A program made the translations under genes and the position numbers. This document shows positions 1-6,970 of a stretch of 64,000 bases of DNA, in pieces. Origin of the DNA: Myroides odoratus (lineage in GTDB: Bacteria; Bacteroidota; Bacteroidia; Flavobacteriales; Flavobacteriaceae); contig NZ_LROZ01000017.1 in NCBI RefSeq assembly GCF_001549985.1, positions 1 through 64,000 of the forward strand. The letters run 5' to 3'. The stretch's first letter is position 1; every line of letters starts with the position of its first letter. The notes under the pieces are model-generated. The model was not told where the DNA came from and did no database searches. It was given only the letters and a program-made list of their open reading frames with translations.

Positions 1-58
1 TTGGTAGAGCACAACACTTTTAATGTTGGGGTCCTGGGTTCGAGCCCCAGTCGGGTCA
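1..58 (+). tRNA. tRNA-Lys (TTT), 5' end cut off by the window
   Basis: The 3' three quarters of a tRNA are visible. The anticodon arm has loop CTTTTAA with anticodon TTT, followed by a T arm with five paired bases around TTCGAGC (34-50) and the acceptor 3' half TCGGGTC at 51-57 with discriminator A58. CCA is not encoded. The 5' acceptor strand and part of the D arm lie before base 1. A hairpin terminator follows at 61-90. Confidence 0.9.
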
Positions 59-60
59 CA

Positions 61-90
61 AAAGCTATTCCTAATCGAATGGCTTTTTTT
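61..90 (+). terminator. terminator after tRNA-Lys
   Basis: An inverted repeat, AAAGCTATTC and GAATGGCTTT with one G-T pair, is closed by a short loop and ends in seven T residues. It sits three bases after the tRNA. Confidence 0.7.
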
Positions 91-151
91 AATTCTTTTC
101 TTGTTTCTTCAGTAACGAAAATGAAAAAAGAATTATATTTATCACGCACAA

Positions 152-233
152 GGCCGGGTGGAGGAATTGGTAGACTCGCCATCTTGAGGGGGTGGTGTCG
201 CAAGACGTATGGGTTCGAGTCCCATTCCGGTCA
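152..233 (+). tRNA. tRNA-Leu (GAG), integration target
   Basis: Complete class II tRNA of about 82 bases with a variable arm. The anticodon stem CCATC/GGTGG encloses loop TTGAGGG, giving anticodon GAG. The T arm (ATGGG, TTCGAGT, CCCAT) ends at 225. The acceptor halves GGCCGGG (152-158) and TCCGGTC (226-232) pair with two G-T pairs. CCA is not encoded. Its last 22 bases (214-235) recur imperfectly at 2771-2792, so this tRNA was probably used as an attachment site. Confidence 0.92.
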
Positions 234-235
234 CA
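214..235 (+). repeat. left attachment-site repeat (3' end of tRNA-Leu)
   Basis: These 22 bases from the T loop to just past the discriminator are repeated at 2771-2792 with two C-to-T differences. Duplication of a tRNA 3' end at the far border is the usual mark left by tyrosine-recombinase integration, and a broken integrase lies just inside. Confidence 0.65.
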
Positions 236-247
236 GTAGTACAATTT

Positions 248-284
248 AAAGCGATTTAGAATGGTTTTTCTAAATCGCTTTTTT
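248..284 (+). terminator. terminator after tRNA-Leu
   Basis: A 13-bp perfect inverted repeat (AAAGCGATTTAGA and its complement) with an 8-base loop runs into a T tract. It lies inside the left border of the element, so the element appears to bring its own tRNA terminator. A second terminator remains beyond the right border at 2796. Confidence 0.8.
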
Positions 285-380
285 AGTTATATATGTTTGA
301 ATTGTAGTTGTTTAACTTGCTTCAGAAGTGTTTTTTGTAATCTGTTTAGATTGTTATAAATTGTATGCTAATGTTTGAGA

Positions 381-445
381 GTATACAGATTGTATACATT
401 TTTATATACAATACTGTTTTAAACCTTGTATACCGATTCGTATAC
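381..445. promoter_or_regulatory. four GTATAC sites upstream of the integrase relic
   Basis: GTATAC occurs at 381, 392, 428 and 440, forming two pairs with 11- and 12-bp spacing. The second pair ends 13 bp before the integrase start codon. Two more copies lie at 2697 and 2708 (11-bp spacing) near the other border. Recombinase arm-type sites or an autoregulatory operator are both possible. This is a pattern observation and the function is inferred. The rest of 285-458 shows no gene. Confidence 0.4.
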
Positions 446-458
446 AATATACTTAATT

Positions 459-866
459 ATGGCTTCTATTAGTTTTTTGTACCGCTCTGTTCGTGTTAAT
501 GCTCCTTTGACGCTGCGAATTTTTTATACAGTGGATAAGAAAAAGATATTTTTGGAAGCAAGAATAAAAAGTGAAGTCACTTAAGAGTATTGGGATAAGT
601 ATCATTTAGCAAATCGCATTAATGATATTGCAATTAAAAACTTTCAAGTGGAACTAAACGGAGAGTTGAGTAGTATTGAAAACTTCATTTTAGATTGTGC
701 GAATCAAATACCACTCGAAAGATATTCGAAGGAGTGGTTGTTAGGTGCTATTGCATCTTACTATGATCCTGCTAGTGCAAAAGGTGTTCCAACCACATTC
801 GTGGGGTGGTTAAATCGTTATTTAGAAGATAATAAAGATGAAATATGGGACTCTGAGAAAAAATAA
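459..866 (+). pseudogene. tyrosine recombinase (integrase) N-terminal relic
   Basis: The ATG at 459 opens a frame (MASISFLYRSVRVNAPLTLR) that resembles the N-terminal arm-binding domain of Bacteroidota tyrosine integrases, including a later EYWDKY stretch where these proteins have a conserved W. The frame is broken by TAA at 582-584, just before that stretch, and then continues open in the same frame to 866. The core-binding and catalytic domains with the R-H-R-Y residues are missing. Beyond 866 the reading switches frame into an unrelated glucosaminidase fragment, which marks a deletion junction. The gene is inactive. The assignment is by family resemblance. Confidence 0.6.
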
Positions 867-879
867 AGTCGTCTTAAAA

Positions 880-1080
880 TACGTATATAAAGTGAAAGAC
901 TATTTTGGAAAATACGATACACCGGAACAAGGCTTCCAGGACCATGCGTTGTTCTTTCAAAAGAATAAACGTTATGCCAAAGCCTGGGAAGTTCGCGGGG
1001 ATTACAATCGATTTTTTGAGGAGATTGCCGAGGCTGGATATGCAACTTCGGATAGTTTGCAGACCACCTTAAAAGCGTAG
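880..1080 (+). pseudogene. glucosaminidase (phage-type lysin) C-terminal fragment
   Basis: The peptide with KYDTPEQGFQDHALFF, KNKRYAKAW and later EEIAEAGYATS matches the end of the glucosaminidase/FlgJ-type domain, where an SPEESFxDH-like motif and a terminal AGYATDP-like motif are characteristic. The catalytic N-terminal part is absent. It is joined at roughly 866-890 to the integrase relic in another frame. It would have been a cell-wall hydrolase, plausibly the endolysin of a prophage. It is followed 16 bases later by a spanin-like gene, which fits a lysis cassette. The exact junction is not resolved. Confidence 0.55.
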
Positions 1081-1096
1081 CTAAATCTCTAATTAA

Positions 1097-1558
1097 ATGC
1101 TTATGAGAGTAGTTGTTTTATTGATTGTGATGCTTGGATTAGTGGCGCAATCTTGTGGATCTCGAAAAGTCGAAAAATATAGTAAGTCATCTTTGAACGA
1201 AAGCAAGACTTCTCTCTGGGAACAAACCAAGGTAACTGAGATTCATTTTAACCGAAAGAAGGTGTTTGAAATTATGCGAGAGCTAAATATTCGCAATGGT
1301 TCGATTACTTTTAATACCGATGGTTCCATCACGGCCAAGGGTGATGAGATTGATTTGAAAAATAAAGAAGCTAGTGAGGAAGTGGAATCTACAAAAGCAA
1401 AGGAGGAAGTTGCTCAGCTGAGTTTTGATCAGGATGAAAAGAAAACTGAAGAAGAGAATGGGAAGAAAGTGGAGCGGGAGCAGTTTAGTTGGTGGTGTTT
1501 TTGGATTTTTATAATACTTATTAGTGTGTTTTTTTATCTAAAAAATTTGTTTAAATAG
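1097..1558 (+). CDS. small lipoprotein with C-terminal membrane segment, spanin-like candidate
   Basis: 153 residues, no family recognised with confidence. The N terminus is a lipoprotein signal ending LVAQSC (Cys20). The middle is charged and rich in E and K, with probable helix around 90-128. The C terminus (about 131-151, from WWCFW to FFYLKNLF) is a hydrophobic membrane segment. A lipidated N terminus plus a C-terminal inner-membrane anchor is the known layout of phage unimolecular spanins, which fuse inner and outer membranes at lysis. The gene follows a lysin fragment, which supports that reading. It could also be an ordinary envelope protein. A second ATG at 1103 is an alternative start. 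Confidence 0.45.
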   Translation: MLMRVVVLLIVMLGLVAQSCGSRKVEKYSKSSLNESKTSLWEQTKVTEIHFNRKKVFEIMRELNIRNGSITFNTDGSITAKGDEIDLKNKEASEEVESTKAKEEVAQLSFDQDEKKTEEENGKKVEREQFSWWCFWIFIILISVFFYLKNLFK

Positions 1559-1612
1559 TATTTGTTTTCTAAACTATATTTGCTTTTTGTTTACTTAAAT
1601 TGTATATAAATT

Positions 1613-2370
1613 ATGAAAAATTTTATTTTTATTTTTTCACTCCTATTTTTGTTCTCATGTGCTTCTGATTTAGAAGAAAATGTTAAACTGGATTCTGATC
1701 AGAAAATTGAAACATTAACTATTGATGATTTTAATTTTAAAAATGAATATGTTTATATTTCTCACATGAATAGTTTGACAAAACAGAAAGGGTTAAAAGG
1801 AAAAATTGATTTTGAAGATGTAGATTATCAGTTTTATTCTGTTATAAAAACTGATAAAGAATTACCTTTAAATATTAAAAGTGAAATTGAATTTGAAAAT
1901 TTTATAAAAAAAGTAACCAAAGGTATGTTATTCATTATTTTATAAATGATTTATTAGATGTTTCGTATTATTATAATGGTGATAAGTTAGAATTTGAAGT
2001 TGTAAATAAAGATTTTAGTGCCGGAAGACTTGAGCCTTATCCTAGAAAAAGTGAATGCAGTTTAGAAGGACTGAGACAATGTGCAAATTATAGATTATAT
2101 ACCTCGGGGCTTGTAAGTAAAATAGTATGCTCTTTCACTTTTTATATATATTGTTATCCTATTTTATATGCTGATTGCCTTGTTGCTAATTGTACAGATT
2201 TAGATAAAACAGTAGAACTTGTTAATATATATGAAGATGATATTTTATATGAGAAAAACTTCATTCAGGATAAGATAAAAGTTTTAGAAGCTTATGAGAT
2301 TGTTGATGGAGAGTCGAGCAAATCTATTGTAAATTATATGAATGGTTTTAAATTAAATAGAAATGATTAA
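1613..2370 (+). pseudogene. lipoprotein of unknown function, frameshifted
   Basis: The reading frame from ATG 1613 begins with a lipoprotein signal (LFLFSCAS, Cys16) and stops at 1945 after 110 codons. From about 1921 a second frame, shifted by one base, stays open to TAA 2368-2370 and encodes a plausible continuation (RYVIHYFINDLLDVSYYYNG and on, about 150 residues, with several Cys). A run of seven A residues at 1906-1912 just before the break is a likely slippage point. The intact protein would be about 250 residues. No family was recognised. The 3' end overlaps the following DUF805 gene by 8 bases, so the two probably formed one transcript. A sequencing error in the A run cannot be excluded. 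Confidence 0.5.
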
Positions 2371-2656
2371 TTTATTTGTAAATCCTTTTAGGAAAGTTTT
2401 TGATTTTGATGGAAGAGCTTCAAGATTAGAGTTTTGGGTTTTTATTGTATGTAATATTTTTCTCTGCTTTCTTTTTGGAATCTTTAGGGCAGTTTTTAAA
2501 TTTCCTGAAATCGTTACTATAGTTTTTGTGTTTTTTTTAAATCTAGTTACCATTTCTCTTGGATTTAGAAGATTAAATGATGCGAAAATTAATAAACTGT
2601 TTTTTTTAATTCCTCTTGTTAATTTGATACTAGCTGGGTTACCAAGTAAGAAATAG
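2363..2656 (+). CDS. DUF805 family membrane protein
   Basis: 97 residues. The opening DFDGRASRLEFW at about 12-23 is the DUF805 hallmark (F-x-GRASRxEFW), and FRRLNDAKINKLFFLIPLVNLIL near the end matches the family's RRLHD plus terminal hydrophobic helix. Two to three membrane segments are predicted by eye. DUF805 proteins are small inner-membrane proteins of unknown role. The gene overlaps the end of the frameshifted lipoprotein, so it is likely co-transcribed. It is the last gene before the right border of the tRNA-Leu element. Confidence 0.75.
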   Translation: MINLFVNPFRKVFDFDGRASRLEFWVFIVCNIFLCFLFGIFRAVFKFPEIVTIVFVFFLNLVTISLGFRRLNDAKINKLFFLIPLVNLILAGLPSKK

Positions 2657-2696
2657 AGGTTTAAAAATGTTTTTATACATAAATAAAATAATATAA

Positions 2697-2713
2697 GTAT
2701 ACATAAAGTATAC
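2697..2713. promoter_or_regulatory. GTATAC pair near the right element border
   Basis: GTATAC at 2697 and 2708 is spaced 11 bp apart, matching the spacing of the 381/392 pair at the left end. The symmetric placement at both ends suggests recombinase-binding sites. The function is inferred. Confidence 0.35.
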
Positions 2714-2770
2714 AATTGTATATTTTTTAAATTATTAATATGTTGTTTTTTAACTATTTAATAATTTTTA

Positions 2771-2792
2771 TTCGAGTTCCATTTCGGTCACA
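2771..2792 (+). repeat. right attachment-site repeat
   Basis: TTCGAGTTCCATTTCGGTCA followed by CA copies the tRNA-Leu 3' end at 214-235 with two differences. No upstream tRNA sequence accompanies it, so it is not a degenerate tRNA gene. Confidence 0.6.
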
Positions 2793-2795
2793 AGT

Positions 2796-2828
2796 AAACG
2801 CAAATAACATCATGTTATTTGCGTTTTT
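2796..2828 (+). terminator. terminator beyond the right border
   Basis: A 15-bp perfect inverted repeat (AAACGCAAATAACAT) with a one-base centre runs into seven T residues. It was probably the original terminator of the tRNA-Leu operon before integration. Confidence 0.75.
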
Positions 2829-2891
2829 TTATTTTGGAACAGTTGAGAGATTGGTGAAATTAAAACCAATGTTAATAAGTAATTTATGCGG

Positions 2892-2921
2892 TAAAAAAAA
2901 AGCGTATTAAAAAATACGCTT
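2892..2921 (-). terminator. terminator of the 2928-3266 gene
   Basis: On the minus strand, AAGCGTATT/AATACGCTT forms a stem followed by nine T residues, directly after the stop codon of the leftward gene. Confidence 0.75.
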
Positions 2922-2927
2922 AGCTCA

Positions 2928-3266
2928 TTAATTATTAAAAACAGGTTCGAATGGTTTGAAAATACGTCTACCTTTACTTACTTCTGCAAAATTTGGAAAT
3001 CGATGGTGTTCACAAATATAGTCTTGCATCCATTGCGCTACTTCTGCATTGGTTTTGTTGAAAAAAAACATATCTGTTACTCTGAAATCATATTCCATAG
3101 TGCCTCCGAGTATGATTGTGCCAAAGCCACCAGTTGGTGAGTCGACAATGAGATAACATTCAGGGACGAAATCATTAACAAATTTTCCCATCCAAGGTAC
3201 TTCTTGATTTTGAGCAAATGCTCCCATAGATAACGTCAACGCGAATCCTAAAAGAATTTTTTTCAT
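2928..3266 (-). CDS. secreted protein of unknown function
   Basis: 112 residues starting MKKILLGFALTLSMGAFAQ, a clear Sec signal peptide with an AFA-Q cleavage site. The mature part of about 93 residues is rich in aromatic residues, has two Cys (ECYL and DYICEHH) and shows no recognised family. The C terminus is basic (SKGRRIFKP). It stands alone between two terminators. Its neighbours are other small secreted or unknown proteins typical of a variable chromosomal spot. It is predicted to be periplasmic or outer-surface. Confidence 0.6.
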   Translation of the reverse strand: MKKILLGFALTLSMGAFAQNQEVPWMGKFVNDFVPECYLIVDSPTGGFGTIILGGTMEYDFRVTDMFFFNKTNAEVAQWMQDYICEHHRFPNFAEVSKGRRIFKPFEPVFNN

Positions 3267-3460
3267 AATTAATATAGTTTGAAAATTGGTTGAATTAAGG
3301 TAGGGTTTATTTGGATATTTAAAAATGATTTGATTTAAATTAACTTAATGTGTAGTCTTACTGTATTTCTAAGTGATTTTATCGAAGTGAACTTTAATAT
3401 TGATAAGCTTTACTTAGCATGCTGTATGTAGCAGTTGGGTTTCGATAACCAAGGAGACTA

Positions 3461-3494
3461 AAAAAGCACACGTACTTTAATTTGTGTGCTTTTA
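3461..3494. terminator. hairpin in the 3267-3564 gap
   Basis: AAAAGCACAC and GTGTGCTTTT form a 10-bp stem with A-rich and T-rich flanks, so it can work in either direction. It most likely ends the leftward 3565-3867 gene. Nothing else recognisable lies in 3267-3564. Confidence 0.6.
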
Positions 3495-3564
3495 TAGTGT
3501 TGTGCAATAATTTGTTTGTTTTATACTGTGTAGTAATCCAAAACTTTTTCTGACTTCTAGTTCG

Positions 3565-3867
3565 CTATACACGTGATCTTAACTTGAGGTAGCTATTTTT
3601 TCCCAATGTAATATAATAAAGAGCTAGAAAGGGATTAGTTCCACTTAAATCAAAAAACAGCGTTTTTCCTTGTTGAAGGTGGAAGGTTTCTTCATTTGAT
3701 CTACACCAATCAATTTTAGCACATAAGGTGTAATTTCCTGGTTGAAGATCAAATGCTTTGGTTTCGCCATCTTTTATTTCGCCTATTTTTTGGTCTCCAC
3801 AATATAGAGCTATGCTTCTAAGTTTGTTTGAAAATTCAGCACTTCGTTTAATTATAATTTGTGACAT
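3565..3867 (-). CDS. small cytoplasmic protein of unknown function
   Basis: 100 residues without a signal peptide. The sequence alternates short strands (KIGEIKDGETKAFDLQPGNY, then FHLQQGKTLFFDL). A pattern of 'gene product, glycine turn, LQPGxYTLxAKIDW' is reminiscent of PEGA/carboxypeptidase-like beta-sandwich modules found as small stand-alone proteins in flavobacteria. No family assigned with confidence. Two Cys (YCGDQ and KIDWC) are present. It lies alone in the accessory zone, upstream of a hairpin at 3461-3494. Confidence 0.5.
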   Translation of the reverse strand: MSQIIIKRSAEFSNKLRSIALYCGDQKIGEIKDGETKAFDLQPGNYTLCAKIDWCRSNEETFHLQQGKTLFFDLSGTNPFLALYYITLGKNSYLKLRSRV

Positions 3868-3971
3868 GGTTGGATGTTTTTAAGATTTGATTGTGCAACC
3901 TAAATATATCTTTTTTTTAGTAATTAGCCCCTTTTTATAAAAGTGAATGACTTCGGGATGAGGGACAAAAA

Positions 3972-3997
3972 AAGGATAAGCTTTTGAGCTTATCCTT
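3972..3997 (-). terminator. duplicated Nudix terminator, loop inverted
   Basis: An 11-bp stem (AAGGATAAGCT/AGCTTATCCTT) with loop TTTG. The original copy at 6413-6438 has the same stem but loop CAAA, the reverse complement. On the minus strand it is followed by a T tract. Confidence 0.65.
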
Positions 3998-4018
3998 GAC
4001 CTGACTATGTTTAGGAAA

Positions 4019-4233
4019 TTAAAGTCTTTCAAAATACTGCATAAACAGCGTAACGATGGGATGATGTACTTCCATAATATCATCTTTAGAGAAAGAAGTT
4101 AAGGGAAACCATTGTAAAGCTTTGATGTCATCTTTGGGTTGAATATCTCCAGTTGTTAGAGGAATTTCTAACAAATACAAATGGGTGATGATTTTGTCTT
4201 TGTGGTTGCGGTAGCGGGGATCATCGATTTTAA
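4019..4233 (-). pseudogene. 3'-end duplicate of the Nudix gene
   Basis: These about 215 bases repeat the last 71 or so codons and terminator of the Nudix gene at 6455-6907 with only scattered differences, including the same stop codon (TTA on the plus strand at 4019-4021). Similarity stops abruptly at 4233, where the other copy continues with the rest of the gene. There is no start codon or Nudix box, so it is a non-functional fragment. With the parent gene it forms direct repeats bracketing 4234-6411. Confidence 0.85.
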
Positions 4234-4833
4234 GCTATACGGTATTGTATTTTCTATTCCTTGGAAAGATTTAATCAAATCAAATAGTATAATTGTGCTT
4301 TTAATTGATACTACTGCGCATCATCGAAATGGAAAATAACGCCAGTTGTTATTAGCTTTAATACCTAGAAAATCAATGTTTTAAGCTTAGGTATTGAATG
4401 ACAATGATGATCAGGAATTAGTATTCAAGTGAAAGTAGAGGAAATTTTAAGGACCTCTCAAGAAATGTTAGCTAATAATGAAATTTGAGATAGGATTCCT
4501 AATATTAATGGTATAAATAGTTGCGTAGGTTGTATCTACTATACTAGCTCTAAAATGTGTTGAGGTAAGTGTATTACTTTTAATTTAAACCATATAGAAT
4601 TGGTTAGAAAAGAAACTTTATTTGTTTGTTATCACTGACAGAGGGTAAATAATGAACTAAAACAAAAGGTTTTTTGAGATTCATATCAATCTTACAAGTA
4701 CTTCTTTAATTATTTTTCAGATTGTCAGTATTATAGAGAATTTATTTATTCTATATCGTTGATTAATAATATTATAATAACCATCTCAGAGTAATTTTGC
4801 ACATGACTCTGAGATGATTTATTATCTTATTTT
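4234..4833. other. 600-base gap with decayed coding DNA
   Basis: No intact gene. Near the left edge (about 4232-4282, plus strand) the peptide KLYGIVFSIPWKDLIKS can be read. It resembles the first residues of some Bacteroidota transposases with an IPW-[DE]-[ED]-LV motif, but the frame closes within about 30 codons. Further short open pieces, such as one around 4497-4560, are interrupted by stops. I read this as remnants of an insertion sequence or another gene, with low certainty. Confidence 0.25.
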
Positions 4834-5472
4834 CTAATAATTAATTGTAACTAATTCATAAAAAATAGGGGAAGTAGGAGACATATTTCCAATAGTATCA
4901 TATTGAACATTATGTGGATTATACTGTGGATTCAATCTATTATAAAGGACAGTGGAATCTACGGCATAATTTTGCCCTATATGAGTTCCGTCACAGTTCG
5001 TTCTTTCATTTTCAGGGATATATTTGTAAAATTTAAAACCTTGAAATTGAATGTCATTAAAAAATTTGTATTGTGGTACATCAAAACAATATTCTGTTGT
5101 ATAAAAAACATTGTTTAATTCATATCCAGACCACCAACGAAATTTTGAATAAGACCATTCTTCTAAGTAATTACAATAATTATGAATCACATAGTTATTA
5201 GCCGCGTGTTGTGGTTCAGGACAGTAAGGAAATGTGGCATTATCTCCAGGTGAGTATTGAGAAAATCGTATGTATTGACCGGGTTGTAACGTAATAGGGT
5301 CTAAGGTATATCGATAAATACTCCAATTACCAATCGTCGGGTCAAAATGGCGTAGTTGTATTGCGTAAAAATTTTGCTCAACCTTTGAATTATTGTATAT
5401 TTCTAGTATTCTAGTAGCAAAACTTGCATGTGAAAAAGCACAAATAAATAATAAAGCTAAAAATTTTTTCAT
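4834..5472 (-). CDS. secreted protein of unknown function
   Basis: 212 residues beginning MKKFLALLFICAFSHASFA, a Sec signal peptide. The mature region starts TRILEIYNNSKVEQNFYAIQ. It is rich in Y, N and F, with a few Cys (FPYCPEPQH, HNYCNYLEEW, EYCFD, TNCDG) that could form disulfides. No T9SS sorting domain is seen and no family was recognised. It starts 5 bases after the small lipoprotein gene at 5478-5822, so the two form an operon and probably act together outside the cell. The AT-rich, Asn/Tyr-rich composition differs from the core genes. Confidence 0.6.
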   Translation of the reverse strand: MKKFLALLFICAFSHASFATRILEIYNNSKVEQNFYAIQLRHFDPTIGNWSIYRYTLDPITLQPGQYIRFSQYSPGDNATFPYCPEPQHAANNYVIHNYCNYLEEWSYSKFRWWSGYELNNVFYTTEYCFDVPQYKFFNDIQFQGFKFYKYIPENERTNCDGTHIGQNYAVDSTVLYNRLNPQYNPHNVQYDTIGNMSPTSPIFYELVTINY

Positions 5473-5477
5473 AGTTA

Positions 5478-5822
5478 CTAAGAGTTAGAAATTTCTAAAT
5501 ATTTTGCTAAAGCATATGATACAATATCCTGTATAGATGTATATCCTCCATAATTAGGCTCACCTATTTTGATCAAAAAAGCTTTAGCTTTATCTAAGCT
5601 TTCTTGTGAATATAAAAATTGCTTTATATCAATTTCACGCTTAACAAATTCCATATACCTTTTTTCAAATTCTAAGTATTCATTGCTTTGTTTGATAGCT
5701 GAATAATCGATCATTTCAGTTTTAGTATGGTTATCTTTTAGATTTCCATTGTTTTCGACTTCATTACTGCAGCTGACAGTAAAAAACGCACATCCTACGG
5801 CTAGAAAAAAAAATTTTTTCAT
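5478..5822 (-). CDS. small lipoprotein of unknown function
   Basis: 114 residues with a lipoprotein signal, MKKFFFLAVGCAFFTVSC, giving Cys18, and a polar mature part. The helix-rich segment EYLEFEKRYMEFVKREIDIKQF and a short C-terminal part (GGYTSIQDIVSYALAKYLE) are visible. No family recognised. It is upstream of and nearly contiguous with the secreted 4834-5472 gene. A lipoprotein-plus-secreted-protein pair in a variable spot could be an effector and protector, but nothing in the sequence proves that. Confidence 0.6.
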   Translation of the reverse strand: MKKFFFLAVGCAFFTVSCSNEVENNGNLKDNHTKTEMIDYSAIKQSNEYLEFEKRYMEFVKREIDIKQFLYSQESLDKAKAFLIKIGEPNYGGYTSIQDIVSYALAKYLEISNS

Positions 5823-6412
5823 AATATAAAATTTTAAAATTGGTTGTTTAAATATACATAATGTTAATTTAACTAAAAATAAAATATTGAATAGTTAACT
5901 AATTTGGTAGTTTAACTGTATTTTATATGTATAGTGATTTTATTATTAATATTGTTTATTTAAACACAAAAGGAAGTGGAGTTTTTTATGTCCACATTAA
6001 CGGGTATAGTAATTGGTTTTTAATGCTTTTACGTGAATATGATTTAGAAATTTATGATGTAAATAGCTGTGTCTATCTGTTATTCTTTTAGGTTTTAAGT
6101 GTTGAATTCACGGAACTAGTCAAAGGGATTCATGCGATAAGATGTATTTTGACAATTCGCTTTATCAGCTTGTCTGAACCAATCAAGTAGGGTGAAGTAT
6201 GATTATAAATTTCAATAGCAAAAGAAGTATAGGGATCAATTGGTGAGGTCTATTTGAGCAAAAGCTTTTATAGGAAATATAGAAGCAAATAGAAATCCCT
6301 ATTTTATATGACTGCCATTTAAAATTGGCTGACTCTTAAATTAAACGATAGTAGCGGGATAAAAGAAGTAATTTCTTTATACTGAGAAGCTTTTTTCTTA
6401 AGAGATAGAAAA
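5823..6412. other. gap of about 590 bases without an intact gene
   Basis: Very AT-rich at the left, then a region (6090-6400) with broken open stretches, for example VEFTELVKGIHAIRC read on the plus strand near 6101. Stops occur in every frame and no start-to-stop gene of reasonable length is present. It probably contains decayed gene remnants. The promoter for the 5822 gene should lie at 5825-5880. Confidence 0.3.
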
Positions 6413-6438
6413 AAGGATAAGCTCAAAAGCTTATCCTT
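6413..6438 (-). terminator. Nudix gene terminator
   Basis: An 11-bp stem with loop CAAA lies 17 bases after the Nudix stop codon on the minus strand and is followed by TTTTTT. Confidence 0.75.
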
Positions 6439-6454
6439 GACTATGTTTAGAAAA

Positions 6455-6907
6455 TTAAAGTCTTTCAAAATACTGCATAAACAGCGTAACGATGGGATGA
6501 TGTACTTCCATGATATCATCTTTAGAAAAAGAAGTTAAGGGAAACCATTTTAGGGCTTTGATGTCATCTTTGGGCTGAATATCTGCTGTTGTTGCAGGAA
6601 TTTCCAACAGATACAAATGGGTGATGATTTTGTCTTTGTGGTTGCGATAGCGGGGATCATCGATTTTAGTTGAGCCTAAATAGCGTATCTCATCAGGAGT
6701 AGCTACGAGGTTGGTTTCTTCGAATAACTCTCTTACAGCGGCTGATTCATAGCTTGAATCGTCCGCGTCAACGAAACCTCCGACAAATCGCCATTTGGGT
6801 TCGTGTTCCTTTTTACCTAATAAGAGGGAGCAGGTATGGTCTGAATTTAATCGCAAAACAGCAATATCAACTGTTGGTATTGCGTTTGGGTACACTTTTT
6901 CTTGCAT
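6455..6907 (-). CDS. Nudix hydrolase
   Basis: 150 residues. The Nudix box lies at about 43-67, with GGFVDADD, then REL FEE TNL (Arg59, Glu60, Glu63, Glu64) supplying the metal ligands. The first conserved Glu of the consensus GX5E is replaced by an Asp/Ser stretch, as in NrtR/ADP-ribose pyrophosphatase-like relatives. Nudix enzymes hydrolyse nucleoside diphosphates linked to another group. The likely substrate here is an ADP-ribose- or NAD-type compound, by family resemblance only. It is downstream of murF with a terminator between them. A copy of its 3' half lies at 4019-4233. Confidence 0.85.
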   Translation of the reverse strand: MQEKVYPNAIPTVDIAVLRLNSDHTCSLLLGKKEHEPKWRFVGGFVDADDSSYESAAVRELFEETNLVATPDEIRYLGSTKIDDPRYRNHKDKIITHLYLLEIPATTADIQPKDDIKALKWFPLTSFSKDDIMEVHHPIVTLFMQYFERL

Positions 6908-6931
6908 TTTTTGTTGTTTTGAGGAGATGAA

Positions 6932-6967
6932 GGTAAAAAAAAAGGCTGAAAATTACATTCAGCCTTT
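6932..6967 (-). terminator. murF terminator
   Basis: AAAGGCTGAA and TTCAGCCTTT pair, and on the minus strand nine T residues follow. It starts next to the murF stop codon. Confidence 0.8.
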
Positions 6968-6970
6968 GTG

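Noticed and set aside
2761..2795. A third tRNA at the right border
   Set aside because: Only the last 22 bases of tRNA-Leu are present. There is no anticodon or D arm, so it is an attachment-site copy.
3880..4083. Open frame of 67 codons on the minus strand near the Nudix fragment
   Set aside because: It is the wrong frame across the duplicated Nudix 3' end and its terminator. The parent locus shows the same shadow frame at 6319-6519.
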